Part shown: one piece after another, positions 44,180 through 52,705 of the stretch | Layout of the letters: every line of letters begins with the position of its first letter | Position numbering within the stretch: position 1 is the first letter of the stretch | Assembly: GCF_000934605.2 (NCBI RefSeq) | Contig: NZ_CP010897.2 | Coordinates: 2,604,001-2,668,000, forward strand | Direction: 5' to 3' | DNA length: 64,000 bases | DNA from: Pandoraea vervacti | GTDB lineage: Bacteria > Pseudomonadota > Gammaproteobacteria > Burkholderiales > Burkholderiaceae | Program-made: the position numbers and the translations under genes | Notes under the pieces: generated by a model | What the model was told of the DNA's origin: nothing | What the model saw: the letters and a program-made list of their open reading frames with translations, nothing else | Database searches by the model: none

Positions 44180-45394
44180 ATGAGCACCCCCCAAATTCTC
44201 CCCGCCGAGACGTCCGAAGCATTGCCCCCGTCGTCCATCCCCGTCTGGCTGTCTTTCGTGGCGCTGGCCATGGGCGGGTTCGGCATCGGCACTGGCGAGT
44301 TCGTCATCATGGGCTTGTTGCCCGACGTTGCCAAAGGTCTGGACATCACGATCCCGCAAGCCGGTCATGCGATCAGCACGTACGCATTGGGTGTGGTGAT
44401 CGGCGCGCCCTTGCTTGCCGTGTTGGGCGTGCGTTTGCCGCGCCGCGCGTTTCTGATTGCACTGATGGCGATGTTCGCCGTCGGCAATTTTGCAAGCGCC
44501 ATGGCGCCGGGCTACCTCTCGCTGATCATTCTGCGCTTCCTGAGCGGCCTGCCGCACGGGACTTACTTTGGTGTGGCGGCGCTTGTCGGCGCTTCGCTCG
44601 TGCCGCCGCATCGGCGCGTGCATGCCGTCGGACAGGTCATGCTGGGACTGACGCTCGCAACCCTTTTCGGAGTGCCGCTTGCCGCCGGTCTGGGCCAATG
44701 GCTCGGTTGGCGTGCCGCGTTCGTGCTGGTCGGCCTCATTGGCACGTTGACCGCGTTTCTCGTCTGGCGCTGGGTGCCCGATGCGCCGGCACCGCATGGC
44801 GCCAGTCCGCTGCGTGAGCTCAATGCGCTGCGTAACTCGCAGGTATGGCTCACGCTCGGCATTGGTGCGATCGGCTTTGGCGGCATGTTCGCGGTGTTCA
44901 GCTATATCAAGCCCACGCTCATGCAGGTCGCGGGCGTTCCCGAGGCCTGGGTGCCGTTCTATCTCGCGCTGTTTGGTATGGGCATGGTCGGCGGTACGAT
45001 CATCGGGCCGCGTCTGGTCGCTGCCGCTTCGCTCATGCGCGCGATCGGCGGCACGCTCATCTGGTCGGCGTTGTTGCTGATCGCCTTTACGTTCACGTCG
45101 GCGAATCCCTGGCTGGCGGGTGTCAACGTACTCGCCATTGGCACGATCATCATCATCGGTCCGGCCTTGCAGATTCGTCTCATGGATGTCGCCGGCGAGG
45201 CGCAAACCCTTGCGGCGGCGCTCAACCATTCGGCCTTCAACATGGCCAACGCCGCGGGCGCATGGCTCGGCGGCGTGGCGATCACCGCCGGTTACGGCTG
45301 GACGTCGACCGGTTGGGTCGGCGCTTTGCTGTCCTGCGCGGGGATGGTCATGTTCCTGTGGGCACGCCGCGACGCGCGGCGGAAGGCCCGGTAG
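44180..45394 (+). CDS. DHA1-family MFS exporter (AraJ/PbuE-like)
   Basis: A 404-residue 12-TM transporter. TM1 is VALAMGGFGIGTGEFVIMGLLPDVA, the usual start of AraJ-type sugar or purine-analogue exporters. VLGVRLPRRAFLIALM is the loop 2-3 motif, and FLSGLPHGTYFGVAAL and GRxLG-like LAAGLGQWLGWRAAFVLVGLIG follow. It probably exports small polar compounds by proton antiport. Its last 103 bp overlap the convergent MATE gene, so both C-termini share the same DNA. Confidence 0.88.
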   Translation: MSTPQILPAETSEALPPSSIPVWLSFVALAMGGFGIGTGEFVIMGLLPDVAKGLDITIPQAGHAISTYALGVVIGAPLLAVLGVRLPRRAFLIALMAMFAVGNFASAMAPGYLSLIILRFLSGLPHGTYFGVAALVGASLVPPHRRVHAVGQVMLGLTLATLFGVPLAAGLGQWLGWRAAFVLVGLIGTLTAFLVWRWVPDAPAPHGASPLRELNALRNSQVWLTLGIGAIGFGGMFAVFSYIKPTLMQVAGVPEAWVPFYLALFGMGMVGGTIIGPRLVAAASLMRAIGGTLIWSALLLIAFTFTSANPWLAGVNVLAIGTIIIIGPALQIRLMDVAGEAQTLAAALNHSAFNMANAAGAWLGGVAITAGYGWTSTGWVGALLSCAGMVMFLWARRDARRKAR

Positions 45395-46722
45395 CACATC
45401 CCCTGCATGGCCAGCATGGCGATGAAGGCGAGCGGGTACGCCCACCAGATGCCGGTCAGCCCGGCGATCCGCTCGAACATCCATGCCGCCGGTACCTCGA
45501 TGCCCAGCAGCCCGACGACGCCGAGCAACGTCGGCACCCACACCTTGCGGCTCGCCCGCATGGCGCCGGTCATGATGGCCGTCGTTCCCATCACCAACAC
45601 GCTCCACGCGACGATATAGAGCAAGTGCGTCGCCAGCGACAGCACGTCGGGATCGGTCAGGAACCCGCGCAGAATCGTTGGCGCGACCAGATAGATCACG
45701 ACGACCAGCGTGCCGGTGAGCCCGAAATTGCACAGCAAGCCCGTGCGCACGATGGCGCCGATGCGGTCGCTGCGTCCAGCCCCGATGGCGTGGGCGCAAA
45801 GGATCGATGCGCTGACACCCAGCGTCATCACGGGCAGTTGCAGCCAGCTCATGACTTGGGTAACTGCGCCATACGCTGCTGTGGCATTCGCCCCGTGACG
45901 ATTGACCATACTCAGCAGCGCCATTTCGGCGATCGCCATCGTCAGCATTTGAATGGCCGTCGGCACACCGATATGCAGGATCCCGCGCGCCAGTTCGCCA
46001 TGCCATCGAAGTGCGCGCCAAAGCTCGCGATTCGGCGCGAGGGGGTGACCTTTGCGTCGCCAGTGAAGGCCCATCCAGATGAGGGCGACGGTGAACGCCA
46101 GCAGGGTGGATGCCACCGCACTCGTGACGCCCAATGCCGGGAAGGGGCCCCAACCGACGATGAATGCCGGCGTGAGACCCAGCGAAAGCAGCGTGGCAAT
46201 GAGCAGGGCGAGAAGCGGCGAGACGGCATCGCCCGTGCCACGACTCATCGATGTCGTCAGCCAGAGCAGGAACACCACGGGCATGCCGACGAGCATCCCG
46301 CGAGCGTACTGCGTGGCCGCTTCGAATACGCGCTCAGGCGTGCCGAACGCATGCATGAGCGGCGTGGCGAGCCAGCCACCCAGCACGCTGACGACGACGC
46401 CCGCGCCGCACATCATCATCAAGGCCGTGCCCGCAATGTTGCGCACGCGGGCGATGTCTTTCGCGCCCCATGCCTGCCCGATCATCACTGTCGCGCCGGC
46501 TGACAGACCGATCACGATCGCCAGCAAAAAGAAGAAGACGGGGAAGAACGCCGAGACGGCGGCAATCGCGTCGGTGCCGATCAGGTGGCCGAGGTAAATG
46601 CCGTCGACCGTGCCCGCCATCGACTGGAGCGCGTTGGTCAGCATCATGGGTACCGCGATCAGGAGCCAGGATTTCCAGAGAGGTCTGGGCGGGGGGTGAG
46701 AAGCAGAGGTGGTTGGCTTCAT
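45292..46722 (-). CDS. MATE-family multidrug/Na+ efflux protein
   Basis: A 476-residue, 12-TM polyspecific exporter with the two MatE halves: LWKSWLLIAVPMMLTNALQSMAGTVDGIYLGHLIGTDAIAAVS (read in parts) and ILHIGVPTAIQMLTMAIAEMALLSMVNRHG. It expels cationic drugs using Na+ or H+ gradients. The start at 46722 is the first that aligns with the family; a longer open frame reaches 46956 without family character. The C-terminal 34 codons overlap the DHA1 exporter gene on the other strand. Confidence 0.9.
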   Translation of the reverse strand: MKPTTSASHPPPRPLWKSWLLIAVPMMLTNALQSMAGTVDGIYLGHLIGTDAIAAVSAFFPVFFFLLAIVIGLSAGATVMIGQAWGAKDIARVRNIAGTALMMMCGAGVVVSVLGGWLATPLMHAFGTPERVFEAATQYARGMLVGMPVVFLLWLTTSMSRGTGDAVSPLLALLIATLLSLGLTPAFIVGWGPFPALGVTSAVASTLLAFTVALIWMGLHWRRKGHPLAPNRELWRALRWHGELARGILHIGVPTAIQMLTMAIAEMALLSMVNRHGANATAAYGAVTQVMSWLQLPVMTLGVSASILCAHAIGAGRSDRIGAIVRTGLLCNFGLTGTLVVVIYLVAPTILRGFLTDPDVLSLATHLLYIVAWSVLVMGTTAIMTGAMRASRKVWVPTLLGVVGLLGIEVPAAWMFERIAGLTGIWWAYPLAFIAMLAMQGMCYRAFRRASRRAHRNMTIPAQDSKAPTQPVDVQP

Positions 46723-46883
46723 GGTGTGTTTGCTTTTGTTATCGAACGAATGGGAATGAACCGGACGAACAGCAAAAAGAGGTCCGCCCGGAACGGCGAA
46801 CCGTTCGGGGTGTGCACGGAAATCACGGAATGGGCCGGAAGGGGACCTGGCTTCGCTTACTTCGCCGGAGGCACCTTCTGCGC

Positions 46884-47531
46884 TTACGGCGTGGCGCTGA
46901 CGAGGTCTTCCGTGGACGTCAGGCGCATCAGATGCGTACGCACGTCTTCCGGCCATTCGACAATGCGTGCCTCCAGTGCGTCGAGGTCGTGCGCAAAGAG
47001 CGCGCGGGATGCCTCCTCGAAGTGCGGCAGGTCACCGGCCATCGTTGACATGAAGCTGTACGCCCGTTCCTGCGCGCGCCGTTGTGTGTCTCGCTCGACA
47101 TTGGCGCGGCGCGCTTCATCGATCAGTTTGCGAAGCGCGACGGAGGCGCCGCCGCGTTGCTCCGCGAGCCAGTCCCAATGGCGCGGCAGCAACGTCACTT
47201 CGCGCGCGATGACCCCGAGCTTGGGACGTCCCCGGCTTTTCGGCGGGGCGTCGGCATCGTGCGCAGCGTCGTTTGCCGTGCCAGCGGTCATGTCGGCCGT
47301 GGAGGCTGCCGGTAGGGGATAACGCACCCGGATGTCGGCGGCGGTGCCGCGCACGTCGACATCGCGCGTATCGCCAGTGAGGTTATCGAAAATGAGGACC
47401 GACGCGTTCGGGTCGGCGAGCATCGCCTGCTGAAAGGCGATGGCGGCGTCGGCAAGCGAGCCGGCGGCAATGCGGCGCTTGTCGCGAAAGACGGTGTATC
47501 CGAGTGATCCGGTGGTCAATGCAGTGCTCAC
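46884..47531 (-). CDS. DUF2239-family protein
   Basis: A 215-residue cytoplasmic protein. The family-specific part GRPKLGVIAREVTLLPRHWDWLAEQRGGASVALRKLIDEARR lies at about 99-140. The N-terminus has TVFRDKRRIAAGSLADAA and VLIFDNLTGDTRDVD, and the C-terminus FEEASRALFAHDLDAL. The GASVALRKLID segment resembles a ribbon-helix or HTH-like element, so DNA binding has been thought of, but no function is known to me. It is separate from its neighbours, 161 bp from the MATE gene start. Confidence 0.85.
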   Translation of the reverse strand: MSTALTTGSLGYTVFRDKRRIAAGSLADAAIAFQQAMLADPNASVLIFDNLTGDTRDVDVRGTAADIRVRYPLPAASTADMTAGTANDAAHDADAPPKSRGRPKLGVIAREVTLLPRHWDWLAEQRGGASVALRKLIDEARRANVERDTQRRAQERAYSFMSTMAGDLPHFEEASRALFAHDLDALEARIVEWPEDVRTHLMRLTSTEDLVSATP

Positions 47532-47649
47532 GGCAGACTCCAGTAGCGATAGCGTAGTGTCGATACTGGTGAATATTACCCGGGTGTTAATTGAAGTGCA
47601 ATATTACCCGGATAATATTTTGTGCTCTTGCGTTCGTGGACTCGTGTGC

Positions 47650-48945
47650 TCAGGCAGTCAACGCCACGCCGCCGTTCAGACGTTCCAGCACGGTGGCCCT
47701 GACCGCATGCGGGGCATCGTCGAGCAGCGCTGGCCAATCGGCCTGTGCTTGCTTCACCGTTTCCCGCGCAATCGTCATCAGCCGGCCGCTACGTAACAGT
47801 CCGGCCCCCTTGATAAGCGCTTCGAGGGCGGTCCAGTCAAACGCGCGCAGCGTCTTGTCGATCGCGCGATTCACGCCATAGTGCGACGGCGGCACGTCGT
47901 GAAAGAACGCCGCGACGCACACCGGATCGTAGACCGGCGCCAGTTGCGGCGTTCGGGCGTCCGGATAGATCAGTGCCCAGTTCTTGAGATGCGCATCCGT
48001 ATTGCCCAGCAGGATGAAGGCGATCAGCCGGCGCAGAAACTCCCGGACATCCTGCACCGGCTGGCCGGAGAGCTGATCCAGTACGCGCAACATCGTGGTG
48101 TAGTCGATGTCCAGACCGCGTCCGTACTTGCTGCGCGGCGGATATTGAAGCACCTGGGCGAACTCCTCCATGTGCACACGTCGACCGTCGGGCAGGCGAT
48201 CGAAACGCGGCACGGCGAGGATATGCTCGAACGGCACTTGCTCGGGTAGATCCGCGTCATGCCGGGAGATGATTTCCGCTTTTGCGCAGTCGAGCGAGAG
48301 GGCTTCACACAGCCGGTAGCCGGTGTACTCGTTTTCGACGAGATCCGGATGGCGGGTCGTGGGCAGCTTGAGGATGACCGAGCCTGCACGTCCCTGACGC
48401 TTCACGACGTAGCGACGCCCGTCGCGAATCGCGGAGAACTTCGTCACCACGCCCGGCAAGGACGCGGCATCTTCCACAGGCGTGTCGACGAAACCCGGCT
48501 CGACCATTTCCAGTCCGAGTGCCGTATGCCAGCGATGCACCACATCCGGCACGCCTTCACGAGCAGGCACCGGTTCGACTTCCAGTGCGCCCATCAGATC
48601 ATGGCCCGCGGCGGCGAGCAGTTCGAATTCGTCGTCCGGGCTGCAATGGCGCTCGGCGGCGAGACGTTCTCGGTTGTGACCTTCGGGCAGCAGATTTTCG
48701 AAGTACACCGGCCAGCGTCCGTCGGTCCGCACGAGACGAACGTCCTGAGGGGAGGCAAGAATTTCGCGCGTTGCGCTTTCATTGGCCCCGCGGTATGCGA
48801 GCGAGAGTACCGGCCGACGGGCGTCGGCGATGTAGTCCTCGTCGAACGACATGCGAAGAATATCGCCGTACTGCGAGAGGTAGCCGATGGCGCAACGCGT
48901 GCCGTCAGGCTGGTGCAGATAAGCGCGCAAGTATTTGATGTTCAT
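47650..48945 (-). CDS. HipA-family kinase toxin, module 2
   Basis: A 431-residue HipA-type protein distinct from module 1. The couple_hipA domain (about 1-105) has VYFENLLPEGHNRERLA. The Gly-rich loop reads SLPGVVTK (162-169) in place of the usual S-I/L-A-G-A-Q-x-K, so the Gln is Val but Ser and Lys remain. The catalytic loop is TDAHLKN (D317, N322) and the metal site APVYDPVCVA follows. Kinase activity is therefore likely. Unlike module 1 it is separated from its antitoxin gene by 141 bp, which holds a 9-bp repeat array. Confidence 0.88.
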   Translation of the reverse strand: MNIKYLRAYLHQPDGTRCAIGYLSQYGDILRMSFDEDYIADARRPVLSLAYRGANESATREILASPQDVRLVRTDGRWPVYFENLLPEGHNRERLAAERHCSPDDEFELLAAAGHDLMGALEVEPVPAREGVPDVVHRWHTALGLEMVEPGFVDTPVEDAASLPGVVTKFSAIRDGRRYVVKRQGRAGSVILKLPTTRHPDLVENEYTGYRLCEALSLDCAKAEIISRHDADLPEQVPFEHILAVPRFDRLPDGRRVHMEEFAQVLQYPPRSKYGRGLDIDYTTMLRVLDQLSGQPVQDVREFLRRLIAFILLGNTDAHLKNWALIYPDARTPQLAPVYDPVCVAAFFHDVPPSHYGVNRAIDKTLRAFDWTALEALIKGAGLLRSGRLMTIARETVKQAQADWPALLDDAPHAVRATVLERLNGGVALTA

Positions 48946-48957
48946 GGCAAGCGTCTC

Positions 48958-49037
48958 ATTGGCCCGACTAGTCCAGTTAGTCCCGTGAGCCCGGTTGGTC
49001 CCGTTCGTCCTGGTTGTCTCGTCTGGCTCGTTGGCTC
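48958..49037 (+). repeat. Degenerate 9-bp tandem repeat between hipB2 and hipA2
   Basis: About eight consecutive 9-base units related to GTTAGTCCC (for example ACTAGTCCA, GTTAGTCCC, GTGAGCCCG, GTTGGTCCC) fill most of the 141-bp spacer. On the minus strand they would encode a Gly-Pro/Gly-Leu-Thr repeat, but no gene signal supports translation. Confidence 0.6.
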
Positions 49038-49086
49038 CGGCACATTGAGGGCATCGCCATGGGCGAGTTCATGCAGAACGGCCGGA

Positions 49087-49383
49087 TCAGCCGCCGAGCG
49101 TCTCGACGATGGAAGGGGGCGCGGATACCCCGCTGGGCTGCGCAAGGTATTTGCCGCCTGAACGAAGGAAGGCCTCGACTTCCTGCCGGAGCCCTGTGGG
49201 CACCAGCATGGGTTCGAGGCCCAGCGCGCGGCACATCTCCAACACAGTCGACATGCGGGGGTCGAGCGTGCCGGATTCCATTCTCTGTACGGTCATGCGC
49301 GACAGGCCCGCCCGATCGGCGAGTTCAGCCTGCGTCAGCCCAGCGTCTTTGCGTGCCGCAATCAGCGGTTCCATAAAGCTCAT
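49087..49383 (-). CDS. XRE-family antitoxin of hipBA module 2
   Basis: A 98-residue helix-turn-helix protein: PLIAARKDAGLTQAELADRAGLSRMTVQRMESGTLDPRMSTVLEMCRALGLEPMLVP, read in parts. It is the expected antitoxin and repressor for the HipA-type protein downstream. Palindromes carrying AGCTA/TAGCT and TGCTA/TAGCA half-sites lie right upstream at 49409-49500. The C-terminal 35 residues (EAFLRSGGKYLAQPSGV) could be the arm that contacts the kinase. Confidence 0.85.
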   Translation of the reverse strand: MSFMEPLIAARKDAGLTQAELADRAGLSRMTVQRMESGTLDPRMSTVLEMCRALGLEPMLVPTGLRQEVEAFLRSGGKYLAQPSGVSAPPSIVETLGG

Positions 49384-49408
49384 GGCAATGCGCTTTTTGT
49401 GAGAAATG

Positions 49409-49500
49409 ATGCTTTATCTTAGCATTTTCTCAAGATGGCGCACGTCAAAAAGCTAATTTAAATTAGCTTTTTGTGGAAAATGCTAAGAAAAAGTAGCATT
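49409..49500. promoter_or_regulatory. Three palindromes upstream of hipBA module 2
   Basis: ATGCT-N7-AGCAT lies at 49409-49425. A perfect 26-bp palindrome at 49447-49472 has the left half AAAAAGCTAATTT followed by its exact mirror. AATGCTA-N8-TAGCATT is at 49479-49500. All share a (T/A)GCTA half-site, so they look like one repressor's operators. The 26-mer has A/T tracts on both sides and could also act as a weak terminator for arfB, which ends at 49499. Confidence 0.7.
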
Positions 49501-49915
49501 ACTCGTCGCGTCCCGAATGAACCTTGCCCCGGGAGGCCTTGACCCGCGAGCGAACCTGTTTGGCGTCGCGGCGGCGTACCTGACTCGCAAGCGTCGGCCG
49601 TGTCGGGACGCGGCGTCTCGGGATGACCGCGGCAGCATCGACGAGCGCTTGCAGGCGCGCAAGCGCGTCGGCCCGGTTCAGCTCCTGTGAACGGTGTTGT
49701 TGTGCCTTGATAACGATCACGCCGTCCTGGGTGATGCGGCTGTCGAGCCGGGCGAGCAGGCGAGCCTTGACCTCGTCGGGCAACGACGAGCGCATGACGT
49801 CAAACCGTAGATGAATGGCACTGGAGACTTTGTTGACGTTTTGACCGCCGGCGCCCTGAGCGCGCATGGCCGTCAATTCGACGTCTTCGGGAGCGATGAG
49901 AATGCGTCGGTTCAT
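49499..49915 (-). CDS. arfB: ArfB-type peptidyl-tRNA hydrolase (ribosome rescue)
   Basis: A 138-residue protein matching YaeJ/ArfB in length. The GGQ motif is in AMRAQGAGGQNVNKVSSAIHL and the basic C-terminal tail is long (VRRRDAKQVRSRVKASRGKVHSG), which enters the empty mRNA channel of stalled ribosomes. It releases nascent chains on non-stop complexes. ATG 49915 is chosen because it gives the canonical MNRRILI start; a longer open frame upstream adds no family sequence. Confidence 0.93.
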   Translation of the reverse strand: MNRRILIAPEDVELTAMRAQGAGGQNVNKVSSAIHLRFDVMRSSLPDEVKARLLARLDSRITQDGVIVIKAQQHRSQELNRADALARLQALVDAAAVIPRRRVPTRPTLASQVRRRDAKQVRSRVKASRGKVHSGRDE

Positions 49916-50056
49916 GGCGCAAGGATACCGTTGCCGCCAAGCCATCCACAAGCGCGCCCCGATGCGGCCCGGCATGTGCCGACGGACTGCGAATGGCGCC
50001 GGACGCAATGTCCGACGCCATTCTTGCAGCCAGGGGCGCTGCGCGAGACCGGCGCG

Positions 50057-50805
50057 TCAGTGCGGCGCCGCAACGACGACGAAGTTGACTGTGGTGCCGG
50101 AATAGACCGGCTGATACCACGTCGAGCCGCAATGCTGATAGGCCACATTGTTGACGACCGTACTCACACAACTCGGTGGCAACGAGGCGACCGTAGAGCC
50201 GATGATCGCGGCTGACACCCCGATGGTCACGGCTGCAGCCACGGGGTCATACCAACCCCCGCCCCAATAGTAGGGAGGGGGCGGCGGTGGCGGCGGGGGG
50301 GATGAGGTCCCGGCCCCGGCCCGGGTCCGGGGGGCGGTCCCGGCGGGTGAGGCCCCGGGCCAGGACCAGGACCAGGGCCAGGACCAGGCGGGTGAGGTCC
50401 CGGGCCGGGGTTGGGCGACGGATTCGGTCCGGGACCCGGGCCGGGCCCGGGATGCGGTCCCGGCCCCGGCGGTTGCCCGCCGGCATGGGGTGGGCCGCCG
50501 GAAGGACCGCCCGCATTGGCGTGCATCGGCGCGCCGCCTCGGGTGGCGCCGCTCAAGTTGCCCTGATGGGGGGCGCCACCGCCCTCGAATCCACCACCGC
50601 CATGGAACCCGCCACCTCCGTGGAACCCGCCGCCGCCAGCATGCAGGCTGGTGCGCGCGCCGCCGCGAAAACCGAATCCGTGGCTCGCGGTGGACGTCAT
50701 GACGAGAACCGTCGCGGCGGCCAGACAAGTGGCGCGCGCAATGGCGCTCACGCGCGGCTTGCGGAATTTTCCGGCATCAGACGAGGCTGAGGTCGATCGC
50801 ATCAT
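50057..50805 (-). pseudogene. Gly/Pro-rich secreted protein, frame broken at a G7 tract
   Basis: The reading frame from ATG 50805 (AGGAGGT 6 nt upstream) gives a signal peptide, Gly-rich repeats (GGGGFHGGGGFHGGGG) and a long PGPGPGP region, then runs into a short unrelated tail. The expected C-terminus, PPPPPPYYWGGGWYDPVAAAVTIGVSAAIIGS up to VNFVVVAAPH, lies in another frame and ends at 50057. Adding one base in the homopolymer at 50295-50301 (C7 on the coding strand) joins the two halves. It may be a true mutation, a slippage-prone switch or a sequencing error. The start overlaps the DUF2092 stop as ATGA, so the two are an operon. Confidence 0.7.
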
Positions 50806-51656
50806 TTCTGACCTCCTGTCGCAGGCGCGCCTTCCAGGGCCGCGGGCGGCGGGCGCATCTCGATTCGCTGCGCACCTGCTGGCGCCTTATATGTGAACGT
50901 ACCGGCGGGGAACGTGGGATTGACGTCCCAGCGGTAATTCACCGAATGTCGCGGGCGTGACGGCTGCGACGTATCCGTAATTACGAACCGGCAGGGTACC
51001 GGCCGCGAGCCGGCGCTGATCCACAGTTCCCAATCCACGTCCGGTTGCTGGTAGGCGTAGTGATTGCACCATTCGCCATCGACCCGGTCGAGCCCGATAA
51101 ACAAGGCCGAGCGTAATTGCGCGGCGTCGTCGGGATCCATTCCCCAATAGAAAAGATCCGCCAATGGCATGCCGATCCGGTATTTCTCGTCGATATCCCG
51201 AATCAGTTCGTCAATCGTTGGCGGGGCGCTGACCTGACTGTAGTAGCGCTTGCCCTGCGATTGCTCATAAAGCGTAAAGGTCTTGCCGTCATAGACGAAG
51301 CCGCGATTGCGTGCCTGGCCGGTCACGACGGCCCGCACTTTGTCGGGGCGCTGAACGGACAACTCGGTGTGATGGAGAAAGCCGACATTTTGTCCGGTAC
51401 TCAACACGGCGTCCGTTACCGTATCCGCGTCCACATGGAAGCGCTTGAGCGAGCGCAGATACCGACTCATTTTGGTGAGCGCGTCCACCGCGCCCTGCTG
51501 CATTTCCGGCATGCCCTGAACGGGCAGCGAACTGTCCGCCTGCGGCGCCTGAGACATGGCCGGCGTGGTCGCGAGCAGGGCGCTTGCAAGCACGGCCATG
51601 GCAAGGGCGCGAGGCGGATTTCGTCGGGGAGTACGTCGAGAGTACGGGAAAGGCAC
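50802..51656 (-). CDS. DUF2092 secreted protein
   Basis: A 284-residue exported protein. A signal peptide (about 1-36, ALAMAVLASALLATTPAMSQA) precedes the DUF2092 domain: AVDALTKMSRYLRSLKRFHVDADTVTDAV, VRAVVTGQARNRGFVYDGKTFTLYEQSQGKRYYSQV and DWELWISAGSRPVPCRFVITD, read in segments. The fold is expected to resemble LolA/LolB-type lipoprotein carriers, so a role in lipid or lipoprotein handling in the periplasm is a guess. The GTG at 51656 follows GAGGT by 6 nt; ATG 51599 is the alternative. It is translationally coupled to the Gly/Pro-rich gene downstream. Confidence 0.85.
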   Translation of the reverse strand: MPFPYSRRTPRRNPPRALAMAVLASALLATTPAMSQAPQADSSLPVQGMPEMQQGAVDALTKMSRYLRSLKRFHVDADTVTDAVLSTGQNVGFLHHTELSVQRPDKVRAVVTGQARNRGFVYDGKTFTLYEQSQGKRYYSQVSAPPTIDELIRDIDEKYRIGMPLADLFYWGMDPDDAAQLRSALFIGLDRVDGEWCNHYAYQQPDVDWELWISAGSRPVPCRFVITDTSQPSRPRHSVNYRWDVNPTFPAGTFTYKAPAGAQRIEMRPPPAALEGAPATGGQK

Positions 51657-52286
51657 TGTGTGACCTCATTCGAATGGTGGAACTGAACGGGACGACAACC
51701 AATGCAGACGCGACGCCGGACGGCGCGCAGGCATGACCATGCAACAACGCCCTGATTCACTGCGCCGTACGATGCGCCGTGCGGTTTCGCGACAGGTCGA
51801 AAATCAGCCCCCGTGCCGCCTGATGCCAGGGGCAGGCCGGGACAGAATGCGTGGAGCCAGAATAGTGATTTGGATTGCAAACTGTCAAGACCGGAAACCA
51901 TCATCCGAACGGATTAAGAATTACTTGAATTCCACGAATATTTTTGTAACAAGGTGTGACGATATCGATGCGCGAATGCAATTCGTTACTACTTTCGCTG
52001 GTGAAAATCGTTGATCTGCATCAAGGCGGGATATTTATTGAGCCATGTGTCGGCGTTTTTTGGGTAACGCAGGGAAATTCGGCAGTAATTTAAATTACGT
52101 TTCTCTATTTTGATATTTGGTATGCAATCCGAAATCAACTTGCGCCTTTGAATTATTTTGTTACTATCCGATGGAAACATACGGGTTAATACGCGGTCCC
52201 CAGCACCCGGTGTTTTAGTTCGGATAATTAACTAGATGCGGTCCCAGTGGCGGGAATCGCATTCATCGATAACAAAAGGACTCACC
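51657..52286. other. AT-rich divergent intergenic region
   Basis: No gene is supported in these 630 bp. From about 51870 to 52230 the DNA is far richer in A and T than the rest of the window, with runs such as TATTTTTGTAAC and TAATTTAAATTACG. It separates the DUF2092 operon from the IS-interrupted gene and may hold both promoters and a nucleoid-protein binding site. AAGGA precedes the ATG at 52287. Confidence 0.45.
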
Positions 52287-52341
52287 ATGAAGCTCACGAA
52301 TGCCATGATTCTGGCCGGTTTGTTGTCCTTGGGAACGGTAG
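52287..52341 (+). pseudogene. 5' fragment of IS-interrupted periplasmic protein gene
   Basis: AAGGA then ATG starts MKLTNAMILAGLLSLGTV, most of a signal peptide. At codon 19 the IS begins and a TGA follows three codons later. Joining with 53556-54121 (one GTAG copy removed) gives an uninterrupted 206-residue precursor with a VVHA-QDAAR cleavage site. Confidence 0.9.
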
Positions 52342-52375
52342 TGTATTGACCCAGTGAATTCCTGCTCACGCCATA

Positions 52376-52705
52376 ATGGACGAAAAGACGATGAGCACGA
52401 AGATGGACGAAGACATCAAGCGATGGACGGCGAAGCGCAAGAGCGCCCTGGTGCTGGACATCATCCAAGGCAAAACGACGGTGGCGGAAGCCAGTCGCGC
52501 TTATGACCTGTCGCCTTCCGAGGTTGAGAACTGGGTCGACGACGGCAAGCGGGGTATGGAGAACGCGCTGCGGGCCAATCCACTGGATCTGAAAGAGCAG
52601 TACGAACGGCAGATCAAGGAATTGCAAGAGGCGTATGGCGAAGCGATGCTGGAGCTGCGCGCCCGAAAAAAATTGCAGTCCCTGCTGGGCGAGGACGACA
52701 AGTGA
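52376..52705 (+). CDS. IS3-family OrfA (DUF1153-type HTH)
   Basis: A 109-residue protein: RWTAKRKSALVLDIIQGKTTVAEASRAYDLSPSEVENWVDD is the helix-turn-helix, and the C-terminal LKEQYERQIKELQEAYGEAMLELRARKKLQSLL is a coiled coil for dimerisation. It binds the IS ends. An internal ATG at 52391 is an alternative start. The stop overlaps the GTG of orfB. Confidence 0.9.
   Translation: MDEKTMSTKMDEDIKRWTAKRKSALVLDIIQGKTTVAEASRAYDLSPSEVENWVDDGKRGMENALRANPLDLKEQYERQIKELQEAYGEAMLELRARKKLQSLLGEDDK

Noticed and set aside
48958..49037. A CRISPR-like array
   Set aside because: The units are 9 bp, degenerate and without spacers, and there are no cas genes in the window.
49447..49472. A dedicated rho-independent terminator of arfB
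   Set aside because: The palindrome is strong, but the stem is almost all A/T and its half-sites recur in the two flanking palindromes, so an operator role fits better. A double role is possible.
51989..52180. A 63-codon minus-strand open frame in the AT-rich gap
   Set aside because: It has no ribosome binding site and no recognisable sequence, and open frames are expected by chance there at this length.
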